Below are positions 1 through 10,100 of a stretch of 20,398 nucleotides of DNA, one piece after another. The notes below the pieces were generated by a model, which made no database searches, was not told the DNA's origin, and worked only from the letters and a program-made list of their open reading frames with translations. The stretch is from assembly GCA_009801015.1 (NCBI GenBank), contig VHZZ01002069.1, forward strand, positions 19,113 to 39,510. The letters run 5' to 3'. Origin of the DNA: Silene noctiflora (taxonomy: Eukaryota; Streptophyta; Magnoliopsida; Caryophyllales; Caryophyllaceae). Position 1 is the stretch's first letter, and every line of letters starts with the position of its first letter. The position numbers and the translations under genes were made by a program.

Positions 1-270
1 TGTGGACTGCGTTTTCTCTTTCATGAAGTATGTGAAAAATTATTTGCGAAATAGTATGAGCGATGAACTTTTGAATAATTGTTTAGTCCCTTATACTCAG
101 AGAGATTTTTTTGCAAAAGTTAGTGATTATGGCGCTTTCAAGATATGAATCCTCGTCGGATGACTTTAGATATTTCCTTAGTAATTATATTACTATGTAT
201 TGACGATATCAGAATTTTAATGTATAAATGTTCGTCCGCAATTTTTTTCTTACTATGCCACCCGCCTCTG
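1..270 (+). mobile_element. Right end of a decayed hAT transposon, cut by the window edge
   Basis: The left part encodes a hAT transposase C-terminus (see the pseudogene entry). About 100 bp after that homology ends, the sequence CCCGCCTCTG at 261-270 resembles the inner-to-outer end of a hAT terminal inverted repeat (compare CGCCCCTG and CGCCACTG ending two other elements in this window). If 270 is the true end, the 8-bp target duplication would be TGAAGTGG at 271-278. Its partner lies outside the window, so the boundary cannot be proven here. The family assignment is from the protein; the exact end is inference. Confidence 0.55.
2..165 (+). pseudogene. hAT-family transposase, C-terminal dimerisation region, frameshifted remnant
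   Basis: The frame starting at base 2 reads through 48 codons to a TGA at 146-148 and contains FSFMKYVKNYLRNSMSDELL. This matches the pattern of the hAT C-terminal dimerisation domain in plant zinc-finger/MYM-like transposases, where a short FSxMKxVKxxLRNxMxDxxLxxCLV segment is followed by RFQxMxxRRM. That second motif is also present, as RFQDMNPRRM at about 133-162, but in a different frame. The copy therefore has a frameshift at about 125-132 and is not functional. Only the last part of the domain is inside the window; catalytic residues and the zinc finger would lie to the left. An intact transposase can be excluded for this end. Confidence 0.75.
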
Positions 271-423
271 TGAAGTGGTAGAGGTTTTCGCCGAGAAAAT
301 GATTGAGGAAATAATGAAGTCAAGATCAAGTTTATGTAGGAGAAATGGTATTTCATTTTTTTTAGGGATATGAAGGAGCTGAGAGCGAGAAAAAGGAAGT
401 GTTAAAGAAGATTAGATGACGAC
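271..423. other. Short non-coding spacer between two hAT elements
   Basis: This is AT-rich sequence with no coding pattern that I recognise. It separates the probable right end of the hAT remnant from the target duplication of the small hAT MITE at 424. The last 8 bases (416-423, ATGACGAC) are the left copy of the MITE target duplication. Confidence 0.5.
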
Positions 424-576
424 CATGGTTACTGAATTCGCTATCAATATGTCCTTACCAATTCACGATTCGCTCTTATAGAATGTGTGTTATATGTATT
501 TTCAGTAAGCAATATGTTAGAATTCGCTTTTAACAATTCGCGATTCGTAGGGCACCAAGCAAATTCGGTAACCGTG
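424..576. mobile_element. 153-bp hAT-type MITE with perfect 8-bp target duplication
   Basis: The element starts CATGGTTACTGAATTCGCT and ends AGCAAATTCGGTAACCGTG. The reverse complement of the end is CACGGTTACCGAATTTGCT, so the 19-bp terminal inverted repeats match at 16 positions. It is flanked by an identical 8-bp direct repeat, ATGACGAC at 416-423 and 577-584, the target length made by hAT transposases. There is no coding capacity. The interior carries several degenerate copies of a short ATTCGCGATTCG-like word (around 460-475, 519-548 and 562-567), which could be sub-terminal transposase-binding motifs. Ends and duplication are seen directly; the superfamily follows from the 8-bp duplication and the CA...TG ends. 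Confidence 0.8.
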
Positions 577-584
577 ATGACGAC

Positions 585-1758
585 TATGCCTTTATGTTTA
601 TCGATGTGTGATCTTTGATATTGTGGTAGTTGTTCGGATGAGAGGCGTAAAAACAAGTATGAGGGTAGGAAATGAACCATTTCATTGACACTATCTTGCA
701 AGGTTCAAATTTCAATAGTTACACCGATTCCACATATTATGATTCCGCCACTTTTAATAAGTTATAAATCCACGCAAATCTCTCAATCCCAAGTGTGACT
801 TACTTATAAAGGGTAAGCTGATAGCAGTTTATATTGGGTCGGGTTTTCAGGGTGTATTGGAGCATGAGAGACTCGTAAAGTCTGTATTAGATTTTTTATA
901 GTTTGTTTTTGGGTGTATTTGGACAGCATTTGAGGAGAAAGGGCAGAGGGAATGAGCAAGGAAGTTTTACCTTGGAGAGGAGCACAGATAATATGTGTGA
1001 CTATGACTGCTGTTTTTCTGTAAATGCTTTGAGCAATATATAACAAAAAAAAAGTGAGTAAAAGCTGTTAGATGGACTAAACATGTATCGAGATAATCAA
1101 TAGTGGGAACTCTCGGCACAATTTTACTTTGGAACAACAAAACAACACAACGAAATATTGAGTACTACTCAATGAAATCAAATTCTGAAACAACCCTAGT
1201 TTATTTTCGCTGATCTTCCTAGAATGTAAGTGGGTTATTGCCTTTGAGCTACATCCCAATCCCTCATCCAATTGCTCATCTTAAAGGAAGATATTTTGTT
1301 TTTTTTTTTGGTTAATTAGCAGATCTATTTTTTTCGAATGGTAGAATTTTTGCAACTTCGTTGAAAGGGTTCATAATTCGGTTGAACACCATAAGGGCCT
1401 TGTCCCAGTTCTTAGTTTTGTATCAGCTGCTGATTTTGTGGTGAACTTGTTTCTTGAGCTTCCAGGATATGCTAAAGTTACCACTACTGACAGTTCCACC
1501 ACCACAATGCCACTATCAATGCTAAATTTGTCAATATTTTATGCTCCTGAATGTTTTAGTAATCTAATTTGCGACTATAATCCATATCCCCTTTAAACAC
1601 TTTTTATAGAAATTTAGAGGAGTTGGCAAATTCTGTGAAAATGATGTGATAGATAGTGTAACTGCCATTCTTCTTTCATTGTTTCCTTTCTGTTAGTAAC
1701 ATGTTGGAAACAACATTTCTGATCATTAATAATGCTTACTTTGTCACTGATTTTTCAG
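585..1758 (+). promoter_or_regulatory. BUD31 upstream region: promoter and 5'-UTR intron (boundaries not resolved)
   Basis: No coding sequence is convincing here. A strong splice acceptor (TGATTTTTCAG, ending at 1758) lies only 7 bases before the BUD31 start codon, so the transcript almost certainly has an upstream non-coding exon joined across a 5'-UTR intron. I cannot place that exon. One good-looking donor is GTGAGTA at 1054, with an ATATATAA box-like sequence near 1036, but these are too close together to be TATA box and donor of the same transcript. Poly-T tracts occur near 1298-1310. Transcription start and promoter elements are therefore undetermined. Confidence 0.45.
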
Positions 1759-1765
1759 TTAGAAG

Positions 1766-3048
1766 ATGCCTAAGGTGAGGACAAATCGGGTTAAATACCC
1801 GGAAGGATGGGAATTGATTGATCCTACACTTCAGGAACTAGAGTCTAAGATGAGAGAAGGTTTGCTTAAATACTTACTTTAGTTGATTGAATCCCCTCGT
1901 CTTTTTCATTTTTAGTACAAATTGGTTTTTTGACAAACAATTGGTCCTTACATTATATGTACACATTTTATTTTCTGACAGCTCAAATGGACTCACATGA
2001 TGGGAAGAGAAAGTGTGAAACTCTATGGCCCATTTTCAAAATAGCTCATCAGAAGAGTCGATATATTTATGACCTCTATTATAGAAGAAATGAAATTTCG
2101 AAAGAGCTATATGAATTTTGCTTGGATCAAGGTTATGCTGATAGAAACTTAATAGCTAAGTGGAAGAAGGTGCGCTTCTTAAACTCTTTTAGTACTGTTA
2201 TCTGATAGAAGGCTTATTGGTTGTTGTCAGACCTATTTGTATGGCACAATTGTCATTTTCTCGCCCACCCCCATTTGCTGTTTAGAAGTGTCAATTTGAA
2301 GCAACATTGCTTTAGTCTAGATCAATCGTTACTCTCAAATAGGTAGTGGATTCTCAAGTCTCCCCAAAGTCCTTGGATACTTGAACTTTCCTAAGCATTT
2401 GGCGATACTTGAGAATAAACCACGCAGACTTGAGAATCAACTATTACACTGTATAGAAAAAGTTAAAAATTATGAATTAATCCTAAATGTATAGATAGTA
2501 GATACAAAATATGACCTTGTCATGTTTGATTTTTAAAACAAGAATTTTCACATCACTTCGAAAAAGAACCAAGTATCCTTTTAAAGTTAACATCCTTTGA
2601 TCACTAAAGTCAAATGGGATAATATAAATAGGATGTATCATGTATGCATGGTTTTATCTTTTAAATATCTGCCGTGACATTGAAAAACTATTAAGTTACC
2701 AAGGCTTTGGAGTTTAAGCATGTTGGTCGCATTTTGAAATGACTTAGATTAGGCCACGCGTCTAACTGAGTTTTAATACTATAGACTGAGGGAGTATATT
2801 TACGTTTAAGAACGTCCCATTGAGTCTGACTCTCATATAAGAATTTATATATGGCTGAGCCTGAAAATAGTCTTTCTTTGTATGAGCTGCAGCCAGGATA
2901 TGAACGTCTTTGCTGCTTGCGGTGCATACAACCACGAGATCATAACTTTGGCACAACTTGTGTGTGCCGAGTGCCAAAGCATCTCAGAGAAGAGAAGGTT
3001 GTGGAATGTGTTCACTGTGGATGTCATGGTTGTGCCAGCGGTGATTAA
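1766..3048 (+). CDS. BUD31: BUD31 / G10 homologue, spliceosome core protein (3 coding exons)
   Basis: The coding exons are 1766-1859, 1982-2169 and 2893-3048. The first ends with one base of a codon, the second exon completes it, and the third starts on a codon boundary. Donors are GTTTGC and GTGCGC; acceptors are GACAG and TGCAG. The spliced frame is 145 codons plus TAA, the usual size for the family. It starts [18 protein letters not shown], followed by [18 protein letters not shown], an [16 protein letters not shown] segment (here [12 protein letters not shown]) and [20 protein letters not shown]. It ends in the cysteine-rich zinc-binding block with [20 protein letters not shown] and [12 protein letters not shown]31 (Cwf14, G10) is a nuclear protein of the activated and catalytic spliceosome, close to the NineTeen-related proteins and the U2/U6 core. 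All expected blocks are intact, so the gene looks functional and strongly constrained. The start is the family methionine, 7 bases after a 5'-UTR splice acceptor. The gene converges on the SAPS gene, with 1144 bp between stop codons. Confidence 0.97.
2170..2892 (+). other. BUD31 second coding intron (723 bp)
   Basis: GT/AG intron between exon 2 (last codons WKK) and exon 3 (first codons PGYERL). It holds the 100-bp palindromic MITE at 2344-2443. The rest is AT-rich with no coding signal. A GAGGGAGTA word near 2788-2796 resembles one end of a Stowaway element, but no partner end is visible. Confidence 0.9.
2344..2443. mobile_element. 100-bp palindromic MITE in BUD31 intron
   Basis: TAGTGGATTCTCAAGTCT (2344-2361) and AGACTTGAGAATCAACTA (2426-2443) are inverted repeats matching at 17 of 18 positions. 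A further ATACTTGAGAATA word lies between them at about 2405-2417. The outer dinucleotides are TA on both sides, which fits a TA target duplication and a Tc1/mariner-type MITE, giving a 96-bp element between them. It has no coding capacity. As part of the BUD31 primary transcript it could fold into a hairpin with an 18-bp base. The TA target site is suggestive only, because TA is common in this sequence. Confidence 0.6.
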
Positions 3049-3680
3049 TCTACTGAGTCATCCGATATGGTTAGCATTATGTGACTTATGTCAACATCCG
3101 TTCCGTTGTATGATGCAAAACTTACCTCTCATTTGGAGACAGTTGTAGTCACTCTTCCGATGTATAACTCGTGGCCTGTATGCAAATTTTAATTCAAAAA
3201 CCGGTTAATTTCTTACTTCGGCTGAATCAAACAGAGTTCATTTGCAATAGTATTGAACTCCGTATATGCTATCCAGAAGTCAGCTGTTGAGAGATTATTT
3301 CTGCTTGATGATTTCTGCCTTAAAACTATTTTATTGGCAACTTTTGCATGGAAAACTGCACAAATCCTCGCAAGAATGGAAAATTTAATTGTTAATGATT
3401 TTCTGAAAAACAACACAATTACCCCGTAAATAAAAAAGCAGGGATTCTTTGAGTACACGTGTGATCGGCTATTTTTACTGATGAATATCACGAGTTGCGT
3501 TGTAAACTTGTAATCTAGAATAAATGCTAAAACTAGGCTACTATTGATAACAAGCTCAGAACCGGAAGCATCACAAGGCGAATGGACGGGGTCCTGTGTT
3601 TTAGTTAAGTTATTGTTTTACCGAGTTAACCACATGAATACTCGAGTAAGGCCGTTGTACGACTATAATAGTCGCATCCT

Positions 3681-3722
3681 ACGTTGTGTTGTGTAAATGT
3701 GACGTTGTGTTGTGTAAATGTG
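3681..3722. repeat. Perfect 21-bp tandem duplication
   Basis: The unit ACGTTGTGTTGTGTAAATGT plus one G occurs twice head to tail, at 3681-3701 and 3702-3722, without mismatches. It is likely a recent slippage or synthesis-repair duplication in the space between the two genes. Confidence 0.9.
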
Positions 3723-4108
3723 TAGTATACATTATACAACAATTAATAAAGTATATTACAGATCCTTTTATACAATACGCAGTATTAAGTATAACAGCCT
3801 TACAGAGACCAATAACAAAAATAATCTCACTCATTACGAAACCAACTGATTCGAGTTGGTTATTGTCGACTGTGTCATCGTATTTAGGCGTACACCGAGC
3901 TAATTGGCAAAGTTTCTATGAGAAAAACAAGGTACTGCGTAAAAATTAAATTTTTCATCTTCGTCCATTATACAAGGTTACAATGAGTCCGACGGTTTCT
4001 GAAGTTCCTCAGAAAAGAATCATTAGTTCTCTAATTAAAGGCATCAATCCTCTAAGATGTACACCGACGTACTTCGAGATTAGTCAGATTACATACTGCT
4101 TATCCACT

Positions 4109-4114
4109 TTTATT
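4109..4114 (-). terminator. Candidate polyadenylation signal of the SAPS gene
   Basis: TTTATT on the plus strand reads AATAAA on the minus strand, 79 bases past the SAPS stop codon and in a T-rich setting. Plant signals are degenerate, so this is only a plausible site. Confidence 0.4.
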
Positions 4115-4192
4115 ACTTTTTTTACTTTCGGCTAACTGTTTAATGTTGTAAATGTACATCAAATTCTCTGCTTGAACAAAATCAGCAAACTC

Positions 4193-7100
4193 CTAACTCT
4201 GTTGCATTTCTACAGAAGAGTTTACTTCATCAACGGCGGTTGTACTTGGAACTGAAAGGGACCCACCAACATGTTCAACCCCGCCACTGTCGACAATCTC
4301 GCAACTCTCATTAGCTGGTACTTGGCTGTCTGAGTCCTCAACAGCGGTTGTACATGGAACTGAAAGGGACCCACCAACATGTTCATTTCCGCCACTGTCG
4401 ACAATCTGGCAACTCTCATTAGTTGGTACTTGGCTGTCTGATTCCTCGACACCGTTTAAGGGTGCCTCTTGTTTATCTGCTCGATCAGGTGCATCACCTG
4501 AACTTGATGTTTCTCTCCATTCAACCCATTCGCTGTCCTTGCCTCCGCCTTCTGTTATTTCTGGCGGTTTAGATTCGGTTTCTGGCTCTTGTGACGTGTC
4601 AACCTCGTCACCTTCACTGTCATTCACATCATTGTTACTGGTACTAACGGGACCAGGTTCGTCGGCTGTTAATTGAGAAGTGTGTGGGCCAGTTGAGGTC
4701 TCATTGTTGGCAGGGTCATCCTCAAACGCAAACCAGTTTGAATTACTGAATAGGGAATCACTGGCAAAGACAAATAAACCGTCAGCACAGACCCAGAAAA
4801 CAGCCAAACTGTATATACAAACGCTCTAACTACAGTTCCACACTCAAGCTCTCGGTTACGCAGACAAGAGTTACTCTTGAAATTCTAAATTTGAGATCCT
4901 TAATGGTAATTGACAAAGGCAAACATATCAGTGGTCAGAAAAAGTAAGCTCGGGTCTTAAACTCACAAAGTTACAAATAGCAGTAAACTTGTTGAAGGAT
5001 ATAGATAATATCAAATGACGAGCAGCCATAAATTGAAATGAATAGGATATATAACCTCTCACGGTCATCTCCGAGACGCAAAGAAGATATAACCACCTCA
5101 GCGGATTCATCGTCAACGTAAACGTCCTATCAAAACCCACAATTAGATACTCATTGCAAATCATACAAACCGTAACTGCAAGAATATCAACTATAATCTC
5201 CAAGGGGAAGGGGAGTGGACCAAGAAAACAAGACACGAGTCCGAACATGACTTAAAAGACAAACAAAAATGGCATGCTAGCAGCAAGCTTTGGGACAAAC
5301 AAAGAGACAGAATAGTGTTACGGTAACAAAATGAACAAAAACCAACTTCCATAAAGAATTTTCATTGGACTGCAAATGAACAAATTCTACAAACGTTCAA
5401 GTGTGCATTTGTGTTCTTTGAAAAAATTATGAAAGAGAGACAAGCATTTGATATACCTCTTCATCTCGTTCATGTGATCCTTCAACCTGAAAGTATCAAG
5501 ACAAAGAAGTAGCCGTCCAAAAGCAGAAGATTAGCAAGAGGAAATGGAATGACAAAAGAGTGAATTATTTATACAACACTAAGGCAGATAAATGAAGTAG
5601 CTCTAAACTATGCCGTATAACTATATTGGAGCATATTCTTCCATAATCATTGGAACTTGAATTTTTAAGGTATTTTACTTTGAAGTATTGTGGCATTTCC
5701 ATATCCAATGTAGCAAAGACTCACACTTCCTTGACTATGCAAAGCTATATTTTTTGGGCTTCTTCTACTGTGAAGCAGTGGCGACTCAATCCATTTCTCA
5801 GTCCACCTAGAAACAACTTAAGTGATAGAAGGGAACACTTGTGGAACTCCGACCCCCCTCTAACCACAACTGGGCCCTGGTGGAATTGGATAGCTAGGAA
5901 GATGCTTTTTTGTTTGATGCCAGAATTTAAACTAATTAATTACCACCTCTTAAAGAGTGGCAGATGAGATGACAACACTGCCTAACTAGCTGACTGCCGG
6001 CTGAGTTAAAATTGTAACGTACAGAGGTTACATATCTAAAATCTACAAATGTGAAAAATGAAAATGAGGCAAAATAAAGAAGATAAAAAGAGGTCAAAGA
6101 GAAACAAGGGTACGAACTAAGAAGTACGTAGCATATTTAAGCTCCTGACCTCATCCATATCATTACTGTAGATCTCAAAGGGGAAGGCTTGATTAAAGCT
6201 ATTGGCCAGAGCTGCCATGTCATAATCTCTATCCTGATAATCATCATCCTCGCTATTCCTACCCCGATCTTGTAGAAGAGTTGGTCTCCTGTTAAACAGA
6301 AAAAGAAAACATATCCGACCAAATGCTTGTAGCTAAGAGTATACCTTGACCACACTACCTATTATTTCAAATAGCCATAAATATTATGCAAGAATGCAAG
6401 ATAACAACCAACAAGCAAAATGTATGTAAATTTCAAAGTAGGGTAAATAGAAATACACAAAATTCTTCAGCAACCCTGAAGAATAAAAAGTAAAAGAAAC
6501 ATCATATTTTGGATCTACTGGTGAGCTGATAAGGCACTTACAGAAGTCGTTATCAATTAATGAGACGCTTATTAAAGATTTTACTGAGCAGGGAATCTGG
6601 TGTAAAATATACAGTATTGTAGCAGTTGCAGTTACAGTCATGAAATCTCGGAATATGGATATAACAAACTAACGTTAAGTGTTGCTGTCAAAGCGGCTGT
6701 ACTATTGTTCGCAAATGTGTTATCATGCATGCATCTAAATTTTGAGTTTATTTTCCAAGTTTACAGTTTATCTTATCGGTATTTCACAATTACATTTTTC
6801 CTAAAACTTTACTCGAAAATTAAGTACCAGAAATATCGATTGGAGTAAGCGCAAGATTTTGAAATTATTCATTGATGTGGCCAAAATATCGGCATTTTTC
6901 TCTAGGGAAATAACGTAAAGTAACCTAACGATAGCATGACATTGATAGGGAGGAATATAAGTTATCACTTATCAGCCACCACAGGATTAAACTCTCCCCC
7001 CAAAACCATAAATCATAATCCCCAAAAAAGTAAATCAAAAGAGAACCTGAAATAAAAAATTAGACAGCAGTTCAAGCAAATAAGACTTACCCGCACACCC

Positions 7101-10100
7101 ATTGGTGAACATTTTCAATTGCATTACGATTACACAAGACATTTCCGCACCATTCACGCCATTCAGTATTTTCCTACATATTTGGGACACAAATAATCAC
7201 AAACAGAAACTATATCCATGAACTTGCAAACACTTCTATGAATTAATCTTTTAGAAACTACAACTGAAAAATCAATTGGGAAGAAAGTTGGCTGGCAGGC
7301 GATGGATACAGGGCAATGACAGTAACAACTAACAAGGCATGACTCTAGCTTATAATACCTAACAGAGGTTTTAAACTAAATCATCCCCTAGACGATAACC
7401 CTGTGGAAACAATAATGTAGAGCATACAATATTTTGTTGAAACCTCTTGGTCTCTATATGTGATATGATTCGTTCAAAATGAAAAATACAGAGTAATTCT
7501 AGATATATGAGGTCTTATGGAAAAGCTTATAAATGTGCAAAAATGTATATAGACGCTAACCTCATGATTTCTTACTTTTTTACTTGATAGAAAACACAAA
7601 ACAAATTACATTAGGAATCACAAAGCTTTCGGAGGAAATGGGGTAGGGGGTAGGGGGCAGGGACGAAGACCGATGACTTGGTAAGAGACTCTGGTTTTAT
7701 ATCAATAAATGTCTCACGCCTTGTAAAACTAACATCGCTATTGTACCATCGATATTTATTGACAATTATATGAAGTATATAAACATGAGTACTTCTTTTA
7801 ATTATTGAATTATGAATTAACTTTTGAATTTAAAATTTTCATATTTAAATGCTTATAATATTGAAGCCTGTACTTGATTTTAAAAAAAATGTGCTGTAAG
7901 ACATACATAAAACAAGGTTAGTAAAGTCGTAAAATGATCAGTAATGATACAAAATAGTTTACTAAATAAAAATGATTGCTCCCTCATATGGCACCAACGG
8001 TCCGCACCAAGTGTTGGGTTTGTGGATGTGTGGCTATACAAAGAAGGATCAAATTGGAGAAACTAATAGTTGTGCCGCCCCACTTTCAAGGCTTGGAAAT
8101 CAGGTAACGTATAAGAGTGTGAATATAAGAGCAAGGCCCCGGAAAATTGGATAAAGATGATGGAACACGATACGAGGTTCCTTGGAATTAGAGAAAATAT
8201 GGTTATGGAGAAGACAATGTAGCGGTAAAGGATGGAAGTTGGTTCTTTCTTATTTTTTTAAGTATACTTATTTTATTATTTTTTTACATTTTTACACTTT
8301 ATCTTATTAAATATTTTTGGGTTATCTTTACGGACTTTTCAAACTTTTTCATTATTATTTTCTTCTAATTCTCAATATTTGAATTAACTTTTGCTTTTAG
8401 GTTGATTTGATTTATCTTTTTCTTTCATATTTTCATTTATTTATTATTATATATATTTATCATTTTTTCCTTTCTTTCTTTTTCCTTTTCTATTTCATTC
8501 GCTTTATTTTATTCACGTAACTGGTTTTTGACAGTTGCAAAAGATGACTCATGTTGGCCGAACCCAAATAATTTTTGGGATTAAGGCTTCCATGTTGGTG
8601 GCACATGCCCTCACGTCAAACCCAGTGGCGGATTTTTCCCCCAATTTCAAGGTAAGTTCTTAATTTTTCCCCAAGGTAAGTTCTTAATTTTTCCCCCAAT
8701 TTCAAGCTTTATTTTTACTTAAATAAAATTCGATTATTGAGTTATGCTATTAGACTTGTTAATTTGTTATTGTTAGTTTGTTGATCTATTTGTGCAATTG
8801 TAGATTTGTGGTGCTTTAGATTGAATAATTGCTTAATTATCTCATTTTTCTCAAACTCTAAATCACTCACTTACTTGGCAATTAATTTTGGTTATTTAGG
8901 ACACTTATTTGAAAATCCGATTATGTCTTTGGTGTGGAAGCTTTCTCTCTTTGCGGTGGTTGCATTTGATGGCCTCCCGGTTATTTGTTTAATAATATGG
9001 TATTTGGTGTATGTGTAAGTTATAGTTTAAATAAATGGGTAAGGTAAAAAATAGTAGAACTAATGCTTCGAAAATCCAGATTTTGGGACCGCATAACCCA
9101 TTTTGAGACTGCCTCGAATTTGGGACCGACTTCCCATTTTGTGACCGACTTAAGGCAGTCTCAAATTTGCGACCGCTATAAATCAGTCCAAAGAGTGCAA
9201 TTTGTGACCAGTTTTTGGGACCGACCATAGGCGGTCTCAAAAGTTGAAAAGGGGTCCCGAAAACGCATTTGCGACTGCTTTTAAAGCTCAAAATCGCGTA
9301 TTTTTTGTAGTGATTTATGAAATATGTTTCCTTAATGCCACCCCTTTACTCAAATCCTGGATCCGCCCCTGATAAAACCTCTAACTTCTTTAATGAATAA
9401 AGGCCACAGATATTTCAAACATTAAAAATCTGGTAGATGTACAATGTAAAAGAAAACGTAAAAACAATTAAACAATGACAACATTACTAAACCCCTGTAG
9501 AACCAAAAACAATGGTAGCTGAGAAACAAACCTGTAAAATTCCTTGTATAATGGTATTGTTATTAGCCAGATGAAGAAGTTTGTTAGATATCCGGGTCAA
9601 ATGACCAATATTCCCAATTCTAGCAGGATGCGTCTCATGAGTGCATACTGTGGGCTGCAAAATGATCACATGCTGACTGCTTAATAAGGATGTGAAAGAG
9701 AAACACGGAGATTTAAGTGAAGGCTGATGAGATTTTGAATCAAACTCTGACAAATGATTCATATAAAAAACGAAGGAGACCAATCCAAATAACATGGGTC
9801 AAAAATACCTTGTTTGGATCAGTGGACAACAGAGGACTTTTTTCAGCTTCCAGAATTCTTCCAACAAGATTGCAATCTCGAAGAAGATGCTCAACAAGGG
9901 TAGATTTTTTGTTTTCCAGGCACGATAATATTATGATTTCAACATGGTGATGCAAAAAATTATTGTAGGGATACCTGTAGCAAATGCAACACTGTGACAT
10001 TCTGATGATATATCAAAATAGCATACAAGGCACTCGGAATTTCATCTTACTCAAAGAACAAATCCAAGATTCTTTTAACTGCTCCAAGACTTATGACTTC

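Larger units (their letters stand above)
3049..4192. other. Intergenic region between convergent BUD31 and SAPS genes
   Basis: There is no gene here that I can support. The left part should be the BUD31 3' UTR; AATAAA candidates on the plus strand lie at 3429-3434, 3519-3524 and 3745-3750. The right part should be the SAPS 3' UTR, with AATAAA on the minus strand at 4109-4114. Other content is a perfect 21-bp tandem duplication at 3681-3722 and a short perfect hairpin at 3840-3861. Several short open frames exist but have no recognisable protein pattern. Confidence 0.7.
8623..9371. mobile_element. 749-bp hAT-like non-autonomous element
   Basis: Left end CAGTGGCGGAT, right end ATCCGCCCCTG; the reverse complement of the right end is CAGGGGCGGAT, differing at one of 11 positions. 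The flanking 8-mers are GTCAAACC (8615-8622) and ATAAAACC (9372-9379), matching at 6 of 8, as expected for an aged target duplication. A perfect 24-bp tandem duplication lies at 8649-8696 near the left end. The 8806-9018 region has an open frame that I do not recognise. The right third consists of CACTA-terminus sequence (separate entry). Confidence 0.6.
7174..9531 (-). other. SAPS intron 14 (2358 bp), transposon-rich
   Basis: It lies between exon 14 (ends with GILQ) and exon 15 (starts ENTEWREW). Donor GTTTGT, acceptor ATGTAG. It contains the G-quadruplex motif at 7640-7662, the non-LTR retrotransposon fragment near 7972-8245, a T-rich tract at about 8245-8520, and a hAT-like element at 8623-9371 with a CACTA terminus inside. 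Most of its length is therefore inserted DNA. Confidence 0.9.

Noticed and set aside
2784..2796. GACTGAGGGAGTA as the right end of a Stowaway MITE
   Set aside because: No matching TACTCCCTC end was found upstream in the intron, so at most it is a remnant too short to define.
4193..4807. Reading the last SAPS exon as an independent 204-codon gene starting MAVFWVC
   Set aside because: The first 15 codons fall in intron 18. Splicing at TTTGCCAG joins the conserved SDSLFSNSNWFAFEDD in phase with the upstream exon.
5776..5990. CAGTGGCGACT as the left end of another hAT element
   Set aside because: No CGCCNCTG partner end or 8-bp duplication is visible in the following sequence of the intron.
6680..6940. 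ATCGG words in SAPS intron 15 as a third motif-rich MITE
   Set aside because: No inverted ends or target duplication could be found; similarity to the 15666-15818 element is limited to short words.
8806..9018. 70-codon hydrophobic open frame as a small membrane protein gene
   Set aside because: It lies inside a non-autonomous hAT-like element in an intron, has no recognised family, and hydrophobic character is expected from T-rich DNA.
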